Origin: Agapetus fuscipes
Taxonomy: Eukaryota > Arthropoda > Insecta > Trichoptera > Glossosomatidae
Assembly: GCA_951799405.1 (NCBI GenBank)
Contig: OX637332.1
Coordinates: 2,051,001 to 2,115,000, forward strand
Reading direction: 5' to 3'
DNA length: 64,000 nucleotides
Position 1 is the first letter of the stretch, and the number at the start of each line of letters is the position of its first letter. The position numbers were made by a program, and so were the translations under genes. Positions 40,298 through 51,966 of the stretch are shown piece after piece. Below the pieces are notes generated by a model. The model searched no databases. It was not told the DNA's origin and saw only the letters and a program-made list of their open reading frames with translations.

Positions 40298-40405
40298 TGG
40301 CCCGGTATTTTCAACGTTAGCTTACACGACTTTAAACTGATAAATAAAACTACCCACACGATTGACATAAGTGCGTTCTTTTCATTCAGTTTAAAGTCGC
40401 TATGC
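40298..40405 (+). repeat. MITE copy, right end truncated
   Basis: TGGCCCGGTATTTTCAACGT, TTAGCTTACACGACTTTAAA and the mirrored CAGTTTAAAGTCGCTATGCT. The second copy is at 58130-58256. Confidence 0.78.
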
Positions 40406-40501
40406 TATCTCAAATGTAATCTATCTCTGCAACTTAGATTATATACTACCGATGGCGTGCATTGCACATGCGCCTAATAGGTAGGCAATATATGATAACG
40501 C

Positions 40502-40843
40502 AAACGCAACTACTAAACGCAACTAAGCTACACATATAGTGTAACTTCTTGCCGCGTTATCCCAGAAGGGGTCGCATGTGGTGAGTTGAACCTATTCATT
40601 TTTACAGGTAAGGGGGCCGGCCTTACGCCAACCACTTCAGTTGAAGTAGGGGTTTCCCAGCTCCCGAGGGGGCTGATACTCATTTCTTATGAAGGCTGAG
40701 TAAACCTTGCCGGTATTTTCATTATAGGGTTTGAAATAAACACCGAAATAGGAAATCATTTCTTACACCCTCCTCGGTGGGATTCGAACCCGAGCTCACG
40801 GGGTAGAATGCGAGCACTCTACCAACTTAACTATCGACCGGAC
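40502..40843 (-). repeat. SINE-B copy, full
   Basis: ACGCAACTAAGCTACACATA, CAGAAGGGGTCGCATGTGGT, AGGGGGCCGGCCTTACGCCA, GGTGGGATTCGAACCCGAGC and TTAACTATCGACCGGAC. Confidence 0.92.
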
Positions 40844-40864
40844 AAATTTATTTAAATTTAGAAT

Positions 40865-41985
40865 TTTAAATTAAGCTCGATTGGAGCCATCGCGATCGTT
40901 AGCACTTCAGTCAATTTCAAATGAGTTATTTTTAAAGGAATGGGAGAGAATATTTATTCTGAAATTTATTTGCCAATACCTACCCTATGCAGGCGCCTAT
41001 AGACTTTAACAAAATCTGCTTAGCAGAAAAACTGAAATTTATTCCTATGATAAAGAATTCTCATCTATACACATACCTACAAGCAACGATTGATCTTTTT
41101 GAGGGTTAAGTCTATCTACCGCATTACAAGATTACGCCTCATTTGTACGTTGCACTTTTAACTTTGTGCGAACACCGTGGGGTTGAAAAAATCCCCCCGA
41201 GATGAAACGGTGGTTTTGTAATTTATGGCTTAACCATTAGCTGCTGTGGGCTCGCCTCGCTCTACCCTAGACGGACCACCATTGATCGCCCTCTGGAGGG
41301 GTGCCTGCCCCATTGTTGTCGTAAGCGAGAAGGCTGCTTTTCAAATTGACACCAAAAACACGATAATAATTTGAGATCCGCTGCGCATAGGATTTCATTT
41401 ATTTTCACATCAATACATTTCACTGCCAACTGTCGGTAGTCCTTCCGACTGGGTATGTTGTGAAATATGAATGTGAGGGAATATCCACAGAGGACTCCTT
41501 TTGAATTGCAACTTATGTAAGATTTCTTAAAGGGGTCATGTGCAGTCACATTGCCCCTGTTTCTGACGACACCAACTTAGGCTTACTCGAGACTCGCCCA
41601 GTTGTGCGCCGGAGCACAAGCTCTGATTCAAGGGAGTAAAACTCCGATGATCAATGGTCAGATGATACTGATTTATTGAGTCATTGATTCCTCTTTTTAT
41701 ACTACTAAATGGTACATACTTTTCCCTTATTGAGCGACCATATTAATTGTACAAATCCAGAATCTTCTATGCATTGCCCCACAAATACAAGTTCTTGACC
41801 TACATTGTCAGCACATTCGTTCTTTATTGACAATCATTAGTATGTCAATGCTGACAATGCATATTTGACCTTTTTTTCAAAGAATTATTTTAAAATAACA
41901 AATATGTAAGTACATAATGTGGCTACCTTCTGCGATTCTGGAACAATCTATGAGATTCTGACTTATGTTAAAAAGTATTTTTAAC
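40865..41985. other. mostly unassigned; open antisense stretch at 41262-41549
   Basis: 40865-40965 shares words with 100-235. The 95-codon minus reading at 41262-41549 (VTAHDPFKKSYISCNSKGVL and on) has no recognised domain. Nothing else is supported. Confidence 0.3.
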
Positions 41986-42049
41986 AGCCTCCTTAGTGCT
42001 TGTTTGTCTGATCTCTATCAGAGGTAATTTTAGATGAGCAATGTGTGGC

Positions 42050-42392
42050 AGTTTTTTTTTTGGCAGTGTTAGTTTTTTATGTCAATGTATATATTGTTAT
42101 TTTATTGATTTTAAAAATGTAATTTGTCATGTATGTTCCTTGACTTATAGGTTGTTATGCGGCTGACCACCCATACTGTAAAAAAATTGGTTCACTTTGC
42201 CAATGTCACCCCTGTTTCAGGGAAGGACGGCAAGAGTTGCAAGGCTTATGTTCATTTGAGATTGGGTTTTTATATTGTAGGTCCACATGCGGCATGTGTT
42301 AGCGCGAAATTATACATATCTGCTTGTGGGAATGCATTTAATATAAATCTTAAATGATATATATCTTTGCAGCTTAGATTAGATTAGATTAT
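42050..42392 (+). repeat. TailA copy with LINE 3' UTR
   Basis: UTR TTATTGATTTTAAAAATGTA, then TailA from 42135 to a (TTAGATTAGA) tail. Confidence 0.88.
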
Positions 42393-42416
42393 TAGAATGT
42401 GTGTGTGTGTACTGTC

Positions 42417-42625
42417 TTTTTCCTCAGCCTTTCTCTGTCCACTCCTGGACGTAGGCCACCTCAAATCCTCTCCATTTATGTATATCGGCCGCTGTGTTCA
42501 GCCATTCTCCGCCTGCAGTTTTCTTGATGTCGTCCAACCACCTCAGTTGGAGGCTCCCCGCTTGGACATCCTGGGTCACCATTGAACGATCCTTTTCGAC
42601 AATGGTTACAAATCTCTCCAAATAT
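42417..42625 (-). pseudogene. third LINE family, RT C-terminal fragment
   Basis: Minus-strand reading QAGSLQLRWLDDIKKTAGGE, then WLNTAADIHKWRGFEVAYVQ and EWTEKG*. The RW.DDI..TAG..W ... W...E.AY.Q.W pattern is the conserved tail of a non-LTR RT. Confidence 0.8.
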
Positions 42626-42715
42626 GTAACAATTGCTTTATAATTAGTTAATTAATTAATAAAATGATTATAAGTAATTGATATTCTTATATTATATTAT
42701 GATTATAAGTAATTG

Positions 42716-42965
42716 ATTCCTTGACTTATAGGTTGGTATGAGGCTGACCACCCATACTGTACAAAATGGTTCACTTTGCCAATGTCACCCCTGTTTCAGG
42801 GAATGTCGGCAAGAGTTGCAGGGCTTATGTTCATTTGAGGTTTGGATTTTATTTGTAAGTACACAATCAGCATTTGTCAGCGCGAACTACACGTGTTTGT
42901 TTGTGGGCATACATCTGAGAGCTTTGAATGAATATATCCTTGCAACTTAGATTATTAGATTATTA
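42716..42965 (+). repeat. TailA copy, full unit
   Basis: ATTCCTTGACTTATAGGTTG to CAACTTAGATTATTAGATTA. Confidence 0.89.
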
Positions 42966-43434
42966 TTATTAGATATAATTAATTAACTTTGCTCATGAAG
43001 ATGCTTTATTCGGCGAAAACGTTTGAGCAAAAAATAAAATAAAAAGAATTAGGATTAAAACTTTGTTTTTTCAATTTGATTTTAAAAGTATACAATGGAC
43101 TTTCACTGTGTGGACAGATTTACACTTAAATTATTTTCAGATAATCAGATTATATACACATATAATGTAAGTGCCACTACGATGAAGTATAATATTAATG
43201 TCAAAAAGTCATATTTCTATTCTAGAAAAGGCAGGTGCAACTTGAAGAGCTGCATGTAGGCAAATAATTCTTGTGTAGTTTTGCGTTTGATATATTCAAC
43301 AATGAAATAAATCGATTGAAAAAATACAAGCAAACACCCTCCTTCAACTAATGCGAAAAATATTGAAAAAGAACCTTTTCAAGTCCCATGTGACAATGGA
43401 CCTATTGTGTGTGTCTCCTGTATTCTGAAGAGAC

Positions 43435-43905
43435 CAAGTAAGGTCCGTTTCAGACAAAGCGTATTCTTCCCGGATTGTCTATGTAAAACCGGGCAAACGG
43501 TGTGATAGCTCTCATCCATCTACATACATACATTACTGATTTCTGATCCGGTGCCGGATAGAAAAAAAACACAGATTAACTGAACAGAATGGTTGCAGAA
43601 TGCCTCTAGTGTGACGTGACTTTGAGGGTCATTTCAGACACATCGTATACTGCCCGGTTTGTCTATGTAAAACCGTGCAAACCGTGTGATAGCTCTCATC
43701 CATCTACATACATACACTACTGATTTCTGATCCGGTGCCGGATAGAAAAGAAACACAGAAAAACTGAACAAAATTGGTGCAGAATGCCTCTAATGTGACG
43801 TGACTTTGAGGGCCATTTCAGACACATCGTATACTGTCCAGTTTGTCTATGTAAAACCTGGCAAACCGTGTGATAGCTCTCATACATCTCCATACACTAC
43901 TGGAT
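43435..43905 (+). repeat. 184-bp tandem repeat, about 2.5 copies
   Basis: TTTCAGACA starts at 43448, 43632 and 43816, a period of exactly 184. Each unit has TGTCTATGTAAAACC, GTGTGATAGCTCTCAT and CTGATCCGGTGCCGGATAGA. Copies two and three resemble each other more than the first. Confidence 0.93.
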
Positions 43906-43917
43906 TTTCAACCCAGC

Positions 43918-44430
43918 AATGCAACTAAGCAGCATGTATATGAATACTTTCTACCGCTTTGTCCTCAAAGGAGTCACATGTTGCGTGTGGAACCCATTTA
44001 TTGTGCATTTAAGGGGCCGGCCTTACGCCAACCACTTATTTGAAGTGGAAATTTTCTCAGCTCCCGCGGTGAGAATTGCCAGTATTTTATTTTGGATTTG
44101 AAACACACGCCAAAATGGGAAATCATTTCTGACATCCTCAGTGGGAGTCAAACCCTTTTTCTCGAAATGCAAACATTCTACCAATTGAGCTATCGATCGG
44201 AGTTTTTGCGAATTTGGTCGTCGCGACAACGCGCCAATTCTCTTGCAAGACCCAATAACTACTGTAGGTATAAACCTTTTGTGTCCGGTCTTAGGTAGAA
44301 GCAATGAATTTTTCAACTCAGCGAAGAGCAATTTTGAAAAATTAATATTTTTATTCTCCGCTGTGAATCAAACTCGTGACCTTCTGATAACGAGTCCGCA
44401 GCAATAACTACTAGACTTCGGACCAGTCTG
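43918..44430 (-). repeat. SINE-C/SINE-B heterodimer, diverged
   Basis: SINE-B half 43918-44200 (AGGGGCCGGCCTTACGCCAA, CCAATTGAGCTATCGATCGG). The junction GTTTTTGCGAATTTGGTCGT leads to the SINE-C half ending at head GACTTCGGACCAGTCTG. An independent, older copy of the same fusion as at 34615. Confidence 0.88.
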
Positions 44431-44692
44431 TGCACTGGATAGATAAAAAAAAACATGACAAACCGGGCAGAAGGCGTCGAGTGTGCAATGGCCGCAAGAG
44501 TCTTGGATTCGCCATGTGATTTTATCAGTCACTGGCTTTGTGAAGTGTGGATAATCGATGGTGGCATTTTGAGGGTTTTAAGTAAATATAATAACACATC
44601 GACTGTTGCTTTATTGTTGTATTTTATTTGTAACACTTTTACGACCGCTGTTTATTTCGCATGGAGTGATCTATCTATAATAATTTTGCATG

Positions 44693-45125
44693 AATAGATG
44701 GATGTCGTGGTAGAGGAGGACCGAGAAAGTTATGGATGGACCAAATTTCTAAAATAGTGAATAAATGGGATATCCAGAGTCATAATAAAAGGAGAGCTTG
44801 TATGAAAAAGGTTATGACTCTGGGTGAAATGAAAGAAGTATGCAAGGACCGAAAAAAATGTTGGTTGATCTGTAATGCTGGCGTTTAAGGCTGAGGCCTT
44901 AAAAATATATTTTTCACTTTTTTTTTTTATAGAATACGTTTTGTAGGTTTTTAATTTTTACTGTTTAATTGTTTGCTTTATATACTTAAATGTAATTAAT
45001 TGTTTGTATTCCTTGACTTATAGGTTGGTATGAGGCTGACCACCCATACTGTAAAAAATATATCATACATATCTTTGCCAATGTCGCCCCTGTTTCAAGG
45101 AAGGTCGGCAAAAGTTGCAGGGCGA
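44693..45125 (+). mobile_element. LINE-Q 3' end with truncated TailA
   Basis: MDGCRGRGGPRKLWMDQISK, NKRRACMKKVMTLGEMKEVC and KDRKKCWLICNAGV*, UTR, then TailA 45009-45123, which is cut where a SINE-B begins. Confidence 0.85.
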
Positions 45126-45442
45126 GTTCGGTCGATAGCTAAGTTGGTAGAGCACTTGCATCCCATGCCGAGAGCTCGAGCTAGAATCCCACCGAGGGTG
45201 TCAGAAATGATTTCCCGTTGCGGTGTTTATTTCAAACTTAAAATAAAATACCATCAAGGTGTAATGAAAGGTGTAAGGGAAATGAGTACCAGCCCCTCTC
45301 GGGAAATAAGAAAACCCCCACTTCAACTGAAGTGGTTGGCGTAAAGTCGGCCTCTCACCTATAAAAATAAATAGGTTCCACTCGCAAAATGCGACTCCCT
45401 CGGGGAGAACGCGGTGGGAGTTTATCAAAAGCTCGAGTGACT
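45124..45442 (+). repeat. SINE-B copy, full
   Basis: TTCGGTCGATAGCTAAGTTG, B-box GCTAGAATCCCACCGAGG, AGTGGTTGGCGTAAAGTCGG and AATGCGACTCCCTCGGGG. Confidence 0.87.
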
Positions 45443-45504
45443 GTATCAATGTGTCAGGGAGGGTCGGCAAGAGTTGCAGGGCTTACGTTCATTTATAATT
45501 TTTA

Positions 45505-45692
45505 AATATGTTTGCGAAGAGTAATGCGATTCACCAACCTATTTTTCCTGGCCAGTTGTCTTCAGACGAAAGCAGAAATTTGAGTGTATGCAATGGCATC
45601 TGTTGAAACAGGGTCGAAGTTATGGTCAAATGTGCCAGACGCAATTCGAACCAATGATATTCTGTTCCAAATACGCTAGTCGAACATGCGAC
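45505..45692 (-). repeat. SINE-L copy
   Basis: GCGATTCACCAACCTATTTT, CCTGGCCAGTTGTCTTCAGA, TGTTGAAACAGGGTCGAAGT and CGCAATTCGAACCAATGATA. TailA scraps lie on both sides (45445-45500 and 45693-45780). Confidence 0.78.
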
Positions 45693-46059
45693 TTGGTTTT
45701 TATGTTGTAAGTTCATATGCGGCATGTGTAAGCGCGAACTTATACGATTACGTGTCTGCTTATGGGAATGCATTTCATTCTTTTCATCAATTCATCATTT
45801 CCTATTTTGTTTTTATTGCTTATTAATCATCATTGACGTGTTTGGTATGCGCATTGCATTTCTACTCCCTTCCCTTTCTCCTGACCTTTCTTTCCTTATC
45901 CCATCATGAGGACGAGACTTTTTTGTTTTGATTTGTATATTAATACTTTTTTGGTTTCGGGTATTGCTTCTTTATATTTTTCTTTATTATTTATTTGGTA
46001 TGATTTTTAAGTTGAAATACACAATTGTAGAATACGGTTATAGGCGACATGAAATTATT

Positions 46060-46417
46060 AGTTTGCTACATTTTTTGCCTAAGAAAATTTTGACTTTTTT
46101 TTGTATAGATTTATTTTTAAGGCTTTGTTGTTTTTTTTTATACTTTAATCTTATTTATTACTCGTATTCCTTGACTTATAGGTTGGTATGAGGCTGACCA
46201 CCCATACTGTGAAAAAATGGTTCACTTTGCCAATGTCACCCCTGTTTCAGGGAATGTCGGCAAGAGTTGCAGGGCTTATGTTCATTTGAGGTTTGGATTT
46301 TATTTGTAAGTACACAATCAGCATTTGTAAGCGCGAACTACACGTGTTTGTTTGTGGGCATACATCTGAGAGCTTTGAATGAATATATCCTTGCAACTTA
46401 GATTATAGATTATAGAA
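46060..46417 (+). repeat. TailA copy with LINE 3' UTR
   Basis: UTR TTTTTTTGTATAGATTTATT as at 18760; TailA from 46166 to TTAGATTATAGATTATAG. A (TA)n run follows at 46428-46450. Confidence 0.88.
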
Positions 46418-46449
46418 ATGTAAATGAATATATATATATATATATATAT

Positions 46450-47095
46450 GTACAAAATAACTTCATTTAATGCTGTTGTATTCTTGTTAAAAATAATAAA
46501 AAATATGCATCTTCAACGTACATAATACATCTTTGCAACTTAGATAATATAGAAGACGTTTAAAAATAAACTGGCAACTAGATATGAACATTATAATGCA
46601 AGTTTGATATCGTTTACATGCAATCAACAATAAATAACATCTCCGAATGTTTGTTTTAAATTGAAAAAAATTAGATAAATTTCACATTTGACGGGCCAGT
46701 TCCCATAATCCTGACATTTCATGGGGTCTAATGTTTCCGGCGCCCAAAGGTCCGAGCGGCCCTTTTGGGTCTCCTCTCCCCAAGTAAAAAGCTTCGCGCC
46801 GAAACCCAACCACATTCTATACCGAAAATCGTACAGCGCCGCTGATGAGCGTTTTAATTTTAGTATATTTCCGGGGAAACGCACACTGGGGGTATGGTAC
46901 AAAGTGAAACCTAATTAGGACCATGGTGGGCTCGCCAGTTATGTACATTGTTTTTGTCATGATTAGGACGACAGTTCATTATCCTAGGAGAGGTTATACT
47001 TCGCGAGTCTAATTGCTCTTGTTAAACGTGCATTAACTTTTGATTAGTTGAGGTTGCTGGCAACCTTTTTTTTTAACGTTGGTGGCTATAGGGCA
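46450..47095. other. repeat-poor stretch
   Basis: 46700-46910 is GC-rich (GGCGCCCAAAGGTCCGAGCG) without coding character. Candidate single-copy DNA upstream of the first visible Awh exon. Confidence 0.35.
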
Positions 47096-47096
47096 T

Positions 47097-47352
47097 TCTA
47101 ATCTAATCTAATCTAAGTTGCAAAGATACGTTACATTGGAGATTCACATTACATGCATTTTAACAAGCATACGCATACAAGTTCGCGCTTGCACATGCTG
47201 CATGTGAACCTACAACATAAAAACCAAATCTCAAATGGACATACACCCTGCAACTCTTGCCGTCCTTCCCTGAAACAGGGGTGACATTGGCAAAGTGAAC
47301 CATTTTTACAGCATGGGTGGTCAGCCACCAACCTAAACCTAAGTCAAGGAAC
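47097..47352 (-). repeat. TailA copy, full unit
   Basis: TCTAATCTAATCTAATCTAA at left; AACCTAAGTCAAGGAACTTT at right. An AT-rich (AATTAGGAACTAAA) repeat follows at 47355-47500. Confidence 0.88.
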
Positions 47353-47603
47353 TTTAATTTTAAGTAAAATTTAATTTTAAAATTAGGAACTAAAATAATT
47401 AGGAACTAAATTAGGAGAAAATTAGGAACTAAAATTTAATTTTAAATTAAATTTTTTTTAATTTTAAATTGGATTTCCAAGTTATTTATTTCTTTTTAAT
47501 TTAATAATTAAAAAACTTTTTTATTTAAAAAACACATAGTTTTTATTTTCACATATGAGTTATACTGCCTAAGCGCTGTCGAACCTGCTCGGTTCATCAT
47601 CAG

Positions 47604-47836
47604 GCTGTTATGAGGTGAACCCCCGTGCTGTAAAAATTGGTTCACATTTGTCAATGCCACCCCGGTTTCAGGGAAATGCGGCAGAAGTTGCAAGGTTTAT
47701 GTTCATGTGAGGCTTTGTGTATCTGTATGCACACATGCAGAATGTTTAGGCGCGAATCTGCATGTGCCTGTCTGTGGTCATGCATTTATTATGAGCCTTA
47801 AATGTTAACATATTATCTTTGCAGCTTAGATTATGG
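47604..47836 (+). repeat. TailA copy, CACCCCGGTTTCAGGG subfamily
   Basis: TGTTATGAGGTGAACCCCCG to TTTGCAGCTTAGATTATGG. Confidence 0.85.
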
Positions 47837-47935
47837 AGGAAAGTAAAATATTTTTCTCTCATTATTTCTTCATACATTTCATCTCATTATGTTTTCTTAT
47901 ATTTCTGTTTTTTTTTTTTATTTGGAATATCAGCA

Positions 47936-48228
47936 TCCGGTCGATAGCTCAGTTGGTAGAGTGCTTGCATTCCATGCCGAGAGTTCGGGTTCGAATCCCA
48001 CCGAAGGTGTCAGACATGATTTCCAATTTTAGTGTTTATTTCAAACCCAAAATAAAAGGCCGGTAAGGTGTACTCATCCTTCACAAGAACCCCTACTTCA
48101 AATGAAGTGATTGGCGTAAGGCCGCCCCTCTTACCAGCACAAATAAATATGTTCACTCGCCAGATGCGAAACCTTTGGGGAGAACGCGGCAAAAAGTTAC
48201 ACTATGTGTGTAGCTCAGTTGAGTTTTT
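47936..48228 (+). repeat. SINE-B copy, reference
   Basis: Head CCGGTCGATAGCTCAGTTGG (A-box TAGCTCAGTTGG) with B-box GGGTTCGAATCCCACC; an unmodified cloverleaf-like region of about 73 nt. The body follows: GATTTCCAATTTTAGTGTTT, CACCAGATGCGAAACC and GTGTAGCTCAGTTGAGTTTT. No CCA or T-run directly after the head, so not a tRNA gene. Confidence 0.92.
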
Positions 48229-48461
48229 TTAACTGCAGATCAACAATATTCAACAATATGTAACAACAAACACACTACGGTATTTAATGCCTATTTGTAA
48301 TCAGCCATTTAAATATACCGCTTTAGACCAGAAACCGGGGTGGCATTGGAAAAGTGGACCTAGATTTTGCAGAATGGGGGCTTAGCATTATACATACCAA
48401 CGTATGGACTATTAGTCATGTTTCGATTCCCGGTGAAAATCAAACTTGCCTTTATATATCG

Positions 48462-48675
48462 TGGTCGATGGTCGAGGGGTTAAGGCGTTGGCGATCAAAT
48501 TTGGCAAACGTCGCGTCGGTTCGAGCCCGGTCTTGAGCTATCAACAATAACTTCGACCCTGGTTCAACAGATGTCATTAGATGCACACAAGCTTTTGCTT
48601 TCGCATGAGGACAACTGGCCAGACAAAATAGATTAGGAAATTGCATTCCTCTTTACAAATCTATTTAAAAAAAAG
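48462..48675 (+). repeat. SINE-L copy, reference
   Basis: Head GTGGTCGATGGTCGAGGGGT and TAAGGCGTTGGCGATC, B-box GGTTCGAGCCCGG, a Leu/Ser-like layout; then TAACTTCGACCCTGGTTCAA, CAACTGGCCAGACAAAATAG and a TTTAAAAAAAA end. Confidence 0.85.
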
Positions 48676-48714
48676 ATCAACATTCTTACTAACAAGAACC
48701 TACTTGACAGCCTA

Positions 48715-48830
48715 TTAAAAGGCTGTAAGTAACCTGTTTAAAAAGTTTAAATGTTTGTGTTTTTTTAAATAATTATGTCTTTAAATAATAATTATTTAAA
48801 AAAACACAAACATTTGTTTTTTTTTGTTTT
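48715..48830. repeat. AT-rich inverted repeat
   Basis: AAATGTTTGTGTTTTTTTAA against TTAAAAAAACACAAACATTT, loop about 30 bp. Confidence 0.6.
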
Positions 48831-49084
48831 TGTTTTCAATTCGCCTTTCAAGGGTTGGGCTCTCCTCTCTGCAAACGCCCCCGAGGGTTGTGCGTGAGTT
48901 ATTCACGCAGTCGTAAAAAACAACGTTTTAATAAAATTCCACCGCGGCGATGAAAAAAAGACGTGAAAGGCCGCCCCGTAAACAACGGGCCGAGTTGAAC
49001 AAATAAAAGTCAAGCTGAGGGAACGACCGAAGCAAGAAAAGCGACTATCGAATAGCGAAAATTCGAATTTGTTTCGACGAAACA

Positions 49085-49242
49085 TATTTATGCTTGATTT
49101 TTTGGTTCCGGGTTTTGACCGTGGTCCATATTTATGCTTCTTTTTTCTTGGTACTTCTTGAAGTATCAAGAAAGAAGAAAAATAAAAAAGAATAAAAAAT
49201 ATGGTCAAAACCCGGAACTAAAAAATCAAGCATCTGAATCCG
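49085..49242. repeat. fold-back element
   Basis: ATGCTTGATTTTTTGGTTCC, GGGTTTTGACC and CTTCTTTTTTCTTG mirror CAAGAAAGAAGAAAAATAAA, GGTCAAAACCCGGAACTAAA and AATCAAGCAT. Confidence 0.75.
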
Positions 49243-49244
49243 GC

Positions 49245-50105
49245 CGTGAATGCCTAAAATCAGAAATATATTAAAATTGAGAATTTAAACGGTCTGTAGT
49301 CTGTTAGACCGTCGTCAAGTTAGGGTACTCTAGAAAGAGTAGTTAGAGTTGACTACAGATTTGTAAAAATAAACTCGGAGCTTAAACAAAATATCATTTA
49401 ATGTTTTTAGCTGTGTTAAGAAAAATATCTGCCTTCAATAAAAATCAGCCACTTAAAGCCCATCCGGCTTTACACTTACTCGGGTATTGCTGCAGATTTG
49501 ACACCTTCTATGGCAACGACCAAATTCGCAAGAGGGCTCTTGAAGTGGGATTCAAAGTAAAACATCTATCAGCAGATAAATCTTCCAGAAATGTATTAAT
49601 TTATCTGTTTTCGAAGGAAATATATCGATTTGAAAATAGATCGTAGGTGTATTCGAATTGATGATTGAAGTAAAATTACCCTGAAAAATTGAATTTTGAC
49701 CCTGCCTTTAAAGAAATATTTTAATTCGAAATATATCCTTTTTTTTAAATATATCAACATTTAAATTTCATTAGTATTTTGATTGACATAGCAATTTTTA
49801 AGTCACATTGAGCTTTTCCAGACATAATGAAAATCATTGATTTATTTAAAGTTGATCTAATAACATTTACTTTATTCTTTTGTTTCAAAATTTAATGAAT
49901 GATTAATTGAATATTTCAGTATAAAAAACTCTTTTGAGTTTATCATTATATGAAAATATTTTATATTAAATCTCTTCGTAGACAGAGATATTATTTATCC
50001 ATTACATTTTATTTTATTTTATCCAATGAAATTTAAATCACTAAATTAGAAATTATATAAAGTAAATATCAATATTTCAAGAAATATCTCTTTTGATACT
50101 AGAAG
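49245..50105. other. AT-rich, no gene recognised
   Basis: No repeat family or coding domain. The 81-codon reading at 49401-49646 has no recognised motif. Confidence 0.35.
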
Positions 50106-50111
50106 TTAATC

Positions 50112-50327
50112 TAATCTCATGTAAGTTGCAAATATATGTAACATTAAAGATTCACATTATATGCATTTTCACAAGCAGACACGTATATAAAAACTCGAAT
50201 CTCAAATGAACATACACCCTGCAACTCTTGCCATCCTTCCCTGAATCAGGGGTGACATTGACAAAGTGAACCATTTTTACAGCATGGGTGGTCAGCCGCA
50301 TACGAACCTATAAGTCAAGGAATAATA
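50112..50327 (-). repeat. TailA copy, internally deleted
   Basis: ATCTCATGTAAGTTGCAAAT; about 45 bp around the AAGTTCGCGCTTGCACATGC block are missing; ends TATAAGTCAAGGAATAAT. Confidence 0.83.
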
Positions 50328-50735
50328 ATATTTCAAATGTCTGAATTAAATATTCAGTTTTCGAATAGTTGAAATTCGAATAGCATTACCATCACGCGGA
50401 TTCGATGGCAGACCAAATACAGGCGATTGGACGTGATACACACGCTAGTTTATTGCCCATTTAATATTTCGTAAAAAAAGGTGTATAAGAACATTTGTAA
50501 TTGATTTTTAAATTATTCAAACGGCATGCCTTATAGAAAGAGGCCGCTCTTTTTAATACGGACCGAATGGCTTTTATTAGGGTACCTACATAACATAACA
50601 TGTATGTTTACGTATTAATCTTGTTTGTTTTTTTTATTATTACCAATAAACGAACCTTCTTTTTAATCTTAACGTTTATTTTGTTTGCTAAATTATTTAG
50701 ATCAAGGTTTTTGTAAAAATACTTTTTTTTTGGGT

Positions 50736-50862
50736 TGAAAAATTCATATACCATTACAAAAGACCGGTCACCAACGGTCCATCGAGCCTTTCAGCAACTG
50801 GGCCTTGCTAGATAATTGGCGCTTTCTATAGCGACGACCAAGCTCGCAGAGGGCTCTTGACG
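50736..50862 (+). repeat. SINE-C body fragment
   Basis: TTGGGTTGAAAAATTCATAT, AAGACCGGTCACCAACGGTC and GCGACGACCAAGCTCGCAGA. Confidence 0.75.
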
Positions 50863-50921
50863 TGTAATTCACACATAAACAGGGCTCACCAATTAAATAA
50901 TCCTAATTAAACTGCAGATAT

Positions 50922-51152
50922 AGACAGTCGGTGTTATGGCCGAGGGAATTAAGTCGCTATTCTTGACTAGCGTATTTGGAACAGAATAACGCCGATCCAA
51001 ATCAAGTCTGGCCCATTTGACCATAACATCGACCCTGGTTCAACAATTGCCATTACATTCACACAAGATTCTGCTTTCGCACGAAGACAACTGGCCAGGC
51101 AAAATAGGTTGGTGAATTGCATTCTCTGTCACAAATCTATTTTATAAAAAAA
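50922..51152 (+). repeat. SINE-L copy, full
   Basis: GTCGGTGTTATGGCCGAGGG with anticodon-arm-like CGCTATTCTTGACTAGCG, GCCCATTTGACCATAACATC, CAACTGGCCAGGCAAAATAG and GGTTGGTGAATTGCATTCTC. Confidence 0.83.
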
Positions 51153-51235
51153 AGACTATAATTATTACGGTCAGAAGTGACACTAGAAAGAAAGGATAAA
51201 CTTAATATTGAATAAGAATTTTAGGCTTACACGGC

Positions 51236-51538
51236 CGGCTGATGATGCTGGAGTGATGTTTTCCGGGATCTGTTGCCGTGGTCTGTGGGAGCTGGAGCTT
51301 CCGGACGTTTCGCCCATTTCTGCGATGGGCTTCTTCAGCGTGAAGTATGATGATGATGATGATCTTGATGAGAACTGTAATGGTTGATGAGAACTGTCAC
51401 AGTTCTCATCATGATCATCATCATCATCATACTTCACGCTGAAGAAGCCCATCGTAGAAATGGGCGAAACGTCCGGAAGCTCCAGCTCCCACAGACCACG
51501 GCAATAGATCCCGGAGAACATCACTCCAGCAAACTTAA
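51236..51538. repeat. large palindrome, ~130-bp arms
   Basis: TGCTGGAGTGATGTTTTCCG, GGAGCTTCCGGACGTTTCGC, GGCTTCTTCAGCGTGAAGTA and a (GAT)n run are mirrored by (ATC)n, TACTTCACGCTGAAGAAGCC, GCGAAACGTCCGGAAGCTCC and CGGAGAACATCACTCCAGCA. The apex is an AGAACTGTAATGG/CACAGTTCTC loop. The readings on both strands are consequences of the symmetry. Confidence 0.92.
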
Positions 51539-51966
51539 TATTAAGAAGGGATTTATATTCTCTTTCGTGTGGTCCTGGCCACCCACTGTCTCCGTCTGTG
51601 ATCGCCAGCCTCATCTATGTAAAACTGCTACAAGAACAACAACTGTGAAACCACGCAAGTCATGGGAAGACCGCCGAGCAAGTCACAAAGCATCCACAAT
51701 ACCCAGCACTGTTCCGACACAAAGCTAAATCTAATCTTAGTTGCAAAGATAAGTTACCTTGGAGATTCACATTACATGCATGTTATTATAGGACAAAGTA
51801 CCCGATAATCTAGAAAATTTCTTAGCATTGTTATCCATGTAGTTGATGATTATGCTAGATGTAGTTAATACTATGGTTCACTTTACCAATGCCACTCTTG
51901 TGTGAGGAAAGAGTTGAAAGAGTTGTGTTTTTTTAAGAAACGAATCTTTAATTTAATAAATTACAA

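Noticed and set aside
41262..41549. 95-codon minus-strand gene
   Set aside because: No recognised domain, splice context or similarity; could be chance or old element. Reported only as an unassigned stretch.
47936..48010. tRNA gene on sequence grounds (A and B boxes, cloverleaf-like)
   Set aside because: The same head occurs many times fused to one conserved body, with no T-run terminator after it. It is a SINE promoter region.
51183..51614. 143-codon minus-strand protein
   Set aside because: Translation of a palindrome with (GAT)n giving poly-Asp and poly-Ser; no host domain.
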